Assembly (NCBI GenBank): GCA_032622095.1
Contig: CP136068.1
Coordinates: 185,895,960-185,959,959 of the forward strand
Length of the DNA: 64,000 nucleotides
Origin: Siphonodentalium dalli
Taxonomy: Eukaryota; Mollusca; Scaphopoda; Gadilida; Siphonodentaliidae
Reading direction: 5' to 3'
The notes below the pieces were generated by a model. It was given only the letters and a program-made list of their open reading frames with translations. It did no database searches and was not told the origin of the DNA. Position 1 is the first letter of the stretch; each line of letters opens with the position of its first letter. Below are positions 63,432 to 64,000 of the stretch, in pieces. The position numbers and the translations under genes were made by a program.

Positions 63432-64000
63432 CAGGGTTCGTACGCGGGTCTGGAATCCTGGAAAAGTTATGGAATCCGAAAATTTCGATTCAATACCCTT
63501 GAAAAGTCTGGAGAATGGGACCTTTTTCACCCTACTATGGAAAAAGTCTTGAAAATAAGTTACCCTGAGATTCAAGGTCTTGAAAAGTCATGGAATATCA
63601 CAAGGCCGAGTTCTTCGGTAAATAAATGCTGTTACTTTCCGTTCTTACGATACCATCTCCGTAGTTACAGTTGGAACTACACGTTTTACGGTATGCCGAA
63701 ACACGAATTGTCTCCCTTACCGGAACTCATTTATATACGCAATAACATAACGCAAATCGAACGAACCTAAAACAAATATGGTGACACTCCACAGTTTCGA
63801 ATGATCAGTAGGGGTAAATTTCTTAGAATAGAGTACCAGTGTTTTCTGTCACCATGGGTGTGGTATGTTTATTGAGAGAAGGTTAGTTATGAATTTGTGG
63901 ATTTTTAGAGGATGTCTTTGAGTTTTGAAAAATATTGTTTTAGGTGACCTTGACCCCACCAGTATGAAGTAGTAGCGATTTCTGCGAAACAGTGGCTCCA
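63432..64000. mobile_element. 1482-bp element, copy 8 (cut by window end)
   Basis: The first 569 bases of the element, with the same left end and target position, continuing past the window edge. Its longer minus-strand open frame (117 codons, 63222-63575) arises only because the flanking satellite units lack the stops present beside other copies. Confidence 0.92.

Noticed and set aside
34541-63770. Families of 60-84-codon (once 117) frames recurring in each 1482-bp insert
   Set aside because: Their identity merely reflects copying of the insert. They have no recognisable domain, one is destroyed by a single T in copy 7, and others run out into satellite.

Overview
This is a non-coding, repeat-saturated stretch of a eukaryotic (metazoan) nuclear genome. 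No intact host gene is visible. The only convincing protein-coding traces are broken hAT transposase fragments. A tRNA-derived SINE, many foldback or MITE-type DNA elements and several unrelated satellites suggest a marine invertebrate. A mollusc is my best guess, from the element style and from memory of motifs such as the GGGGCATAACTCTTG block, but the sequence does not prove it.

Layout. 1-2821: a 56-bp satellite of 50 full units with no indel. 2853-5698: two arrays of the same 24-bp unit in opposite orientation (about 26 and 62 units) around a 0.7-kb core that holds a 191-bp hairpin MITE. 5755-6100: a short copy of the same foldback family. 6481-7857: a 40-bp AT-rich satellite. 7998-8790: six degenerate units of about 125 bp. 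8790-14340: unassigned AT-rich DNA with a TA-flanked MITE (10830-11203), a cluster of abutting and nested TTAA-flanked MITEs (12448-13695) and a hAT dimerisation-domain remnant (13709-13927). 14358-14835: a SINE. 14836-16406: the best-preserved foldback element, carrying a 73-bp tandem array and a TTAA MITE. 16694-20159: a 3.47-kb hAT element with terminal repeats, an 8-bp target duplication (7/8 match) and a frameshifted transposase. 20345-64000: a 46-bp satellite of roughly 700 units, interrupted by eight near-identical copies of a 1482-bp CAGGGTTC-ended element.

How the parts relate. One foldback family (copies at 2853-5698, 5755-6100, 14836-16406 and 20345-20480) appears to have seeded at least three tandem arrays: the 24-bp unit is its arm, the 73-bp unit spans its arm plus core, and the 46-bp satellite begins inside a copy of it. 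The satellite was then hit once by the 1482-bp element, and satellite plus insert were amplified together as a composite higher-order repeat, with insert-to-insert spacings of 4670, 4482, 2621, 2621, 2805, 8530 and 3051 bp. The short ORFs in these arrays are by-products of repeat periods divisible by three or of exact copying, not genes.

Limits: everything was read by eye. Copy numbers are approximate unless coordinates are given, and edges of degenerate elements are uncertain by tens of bases.
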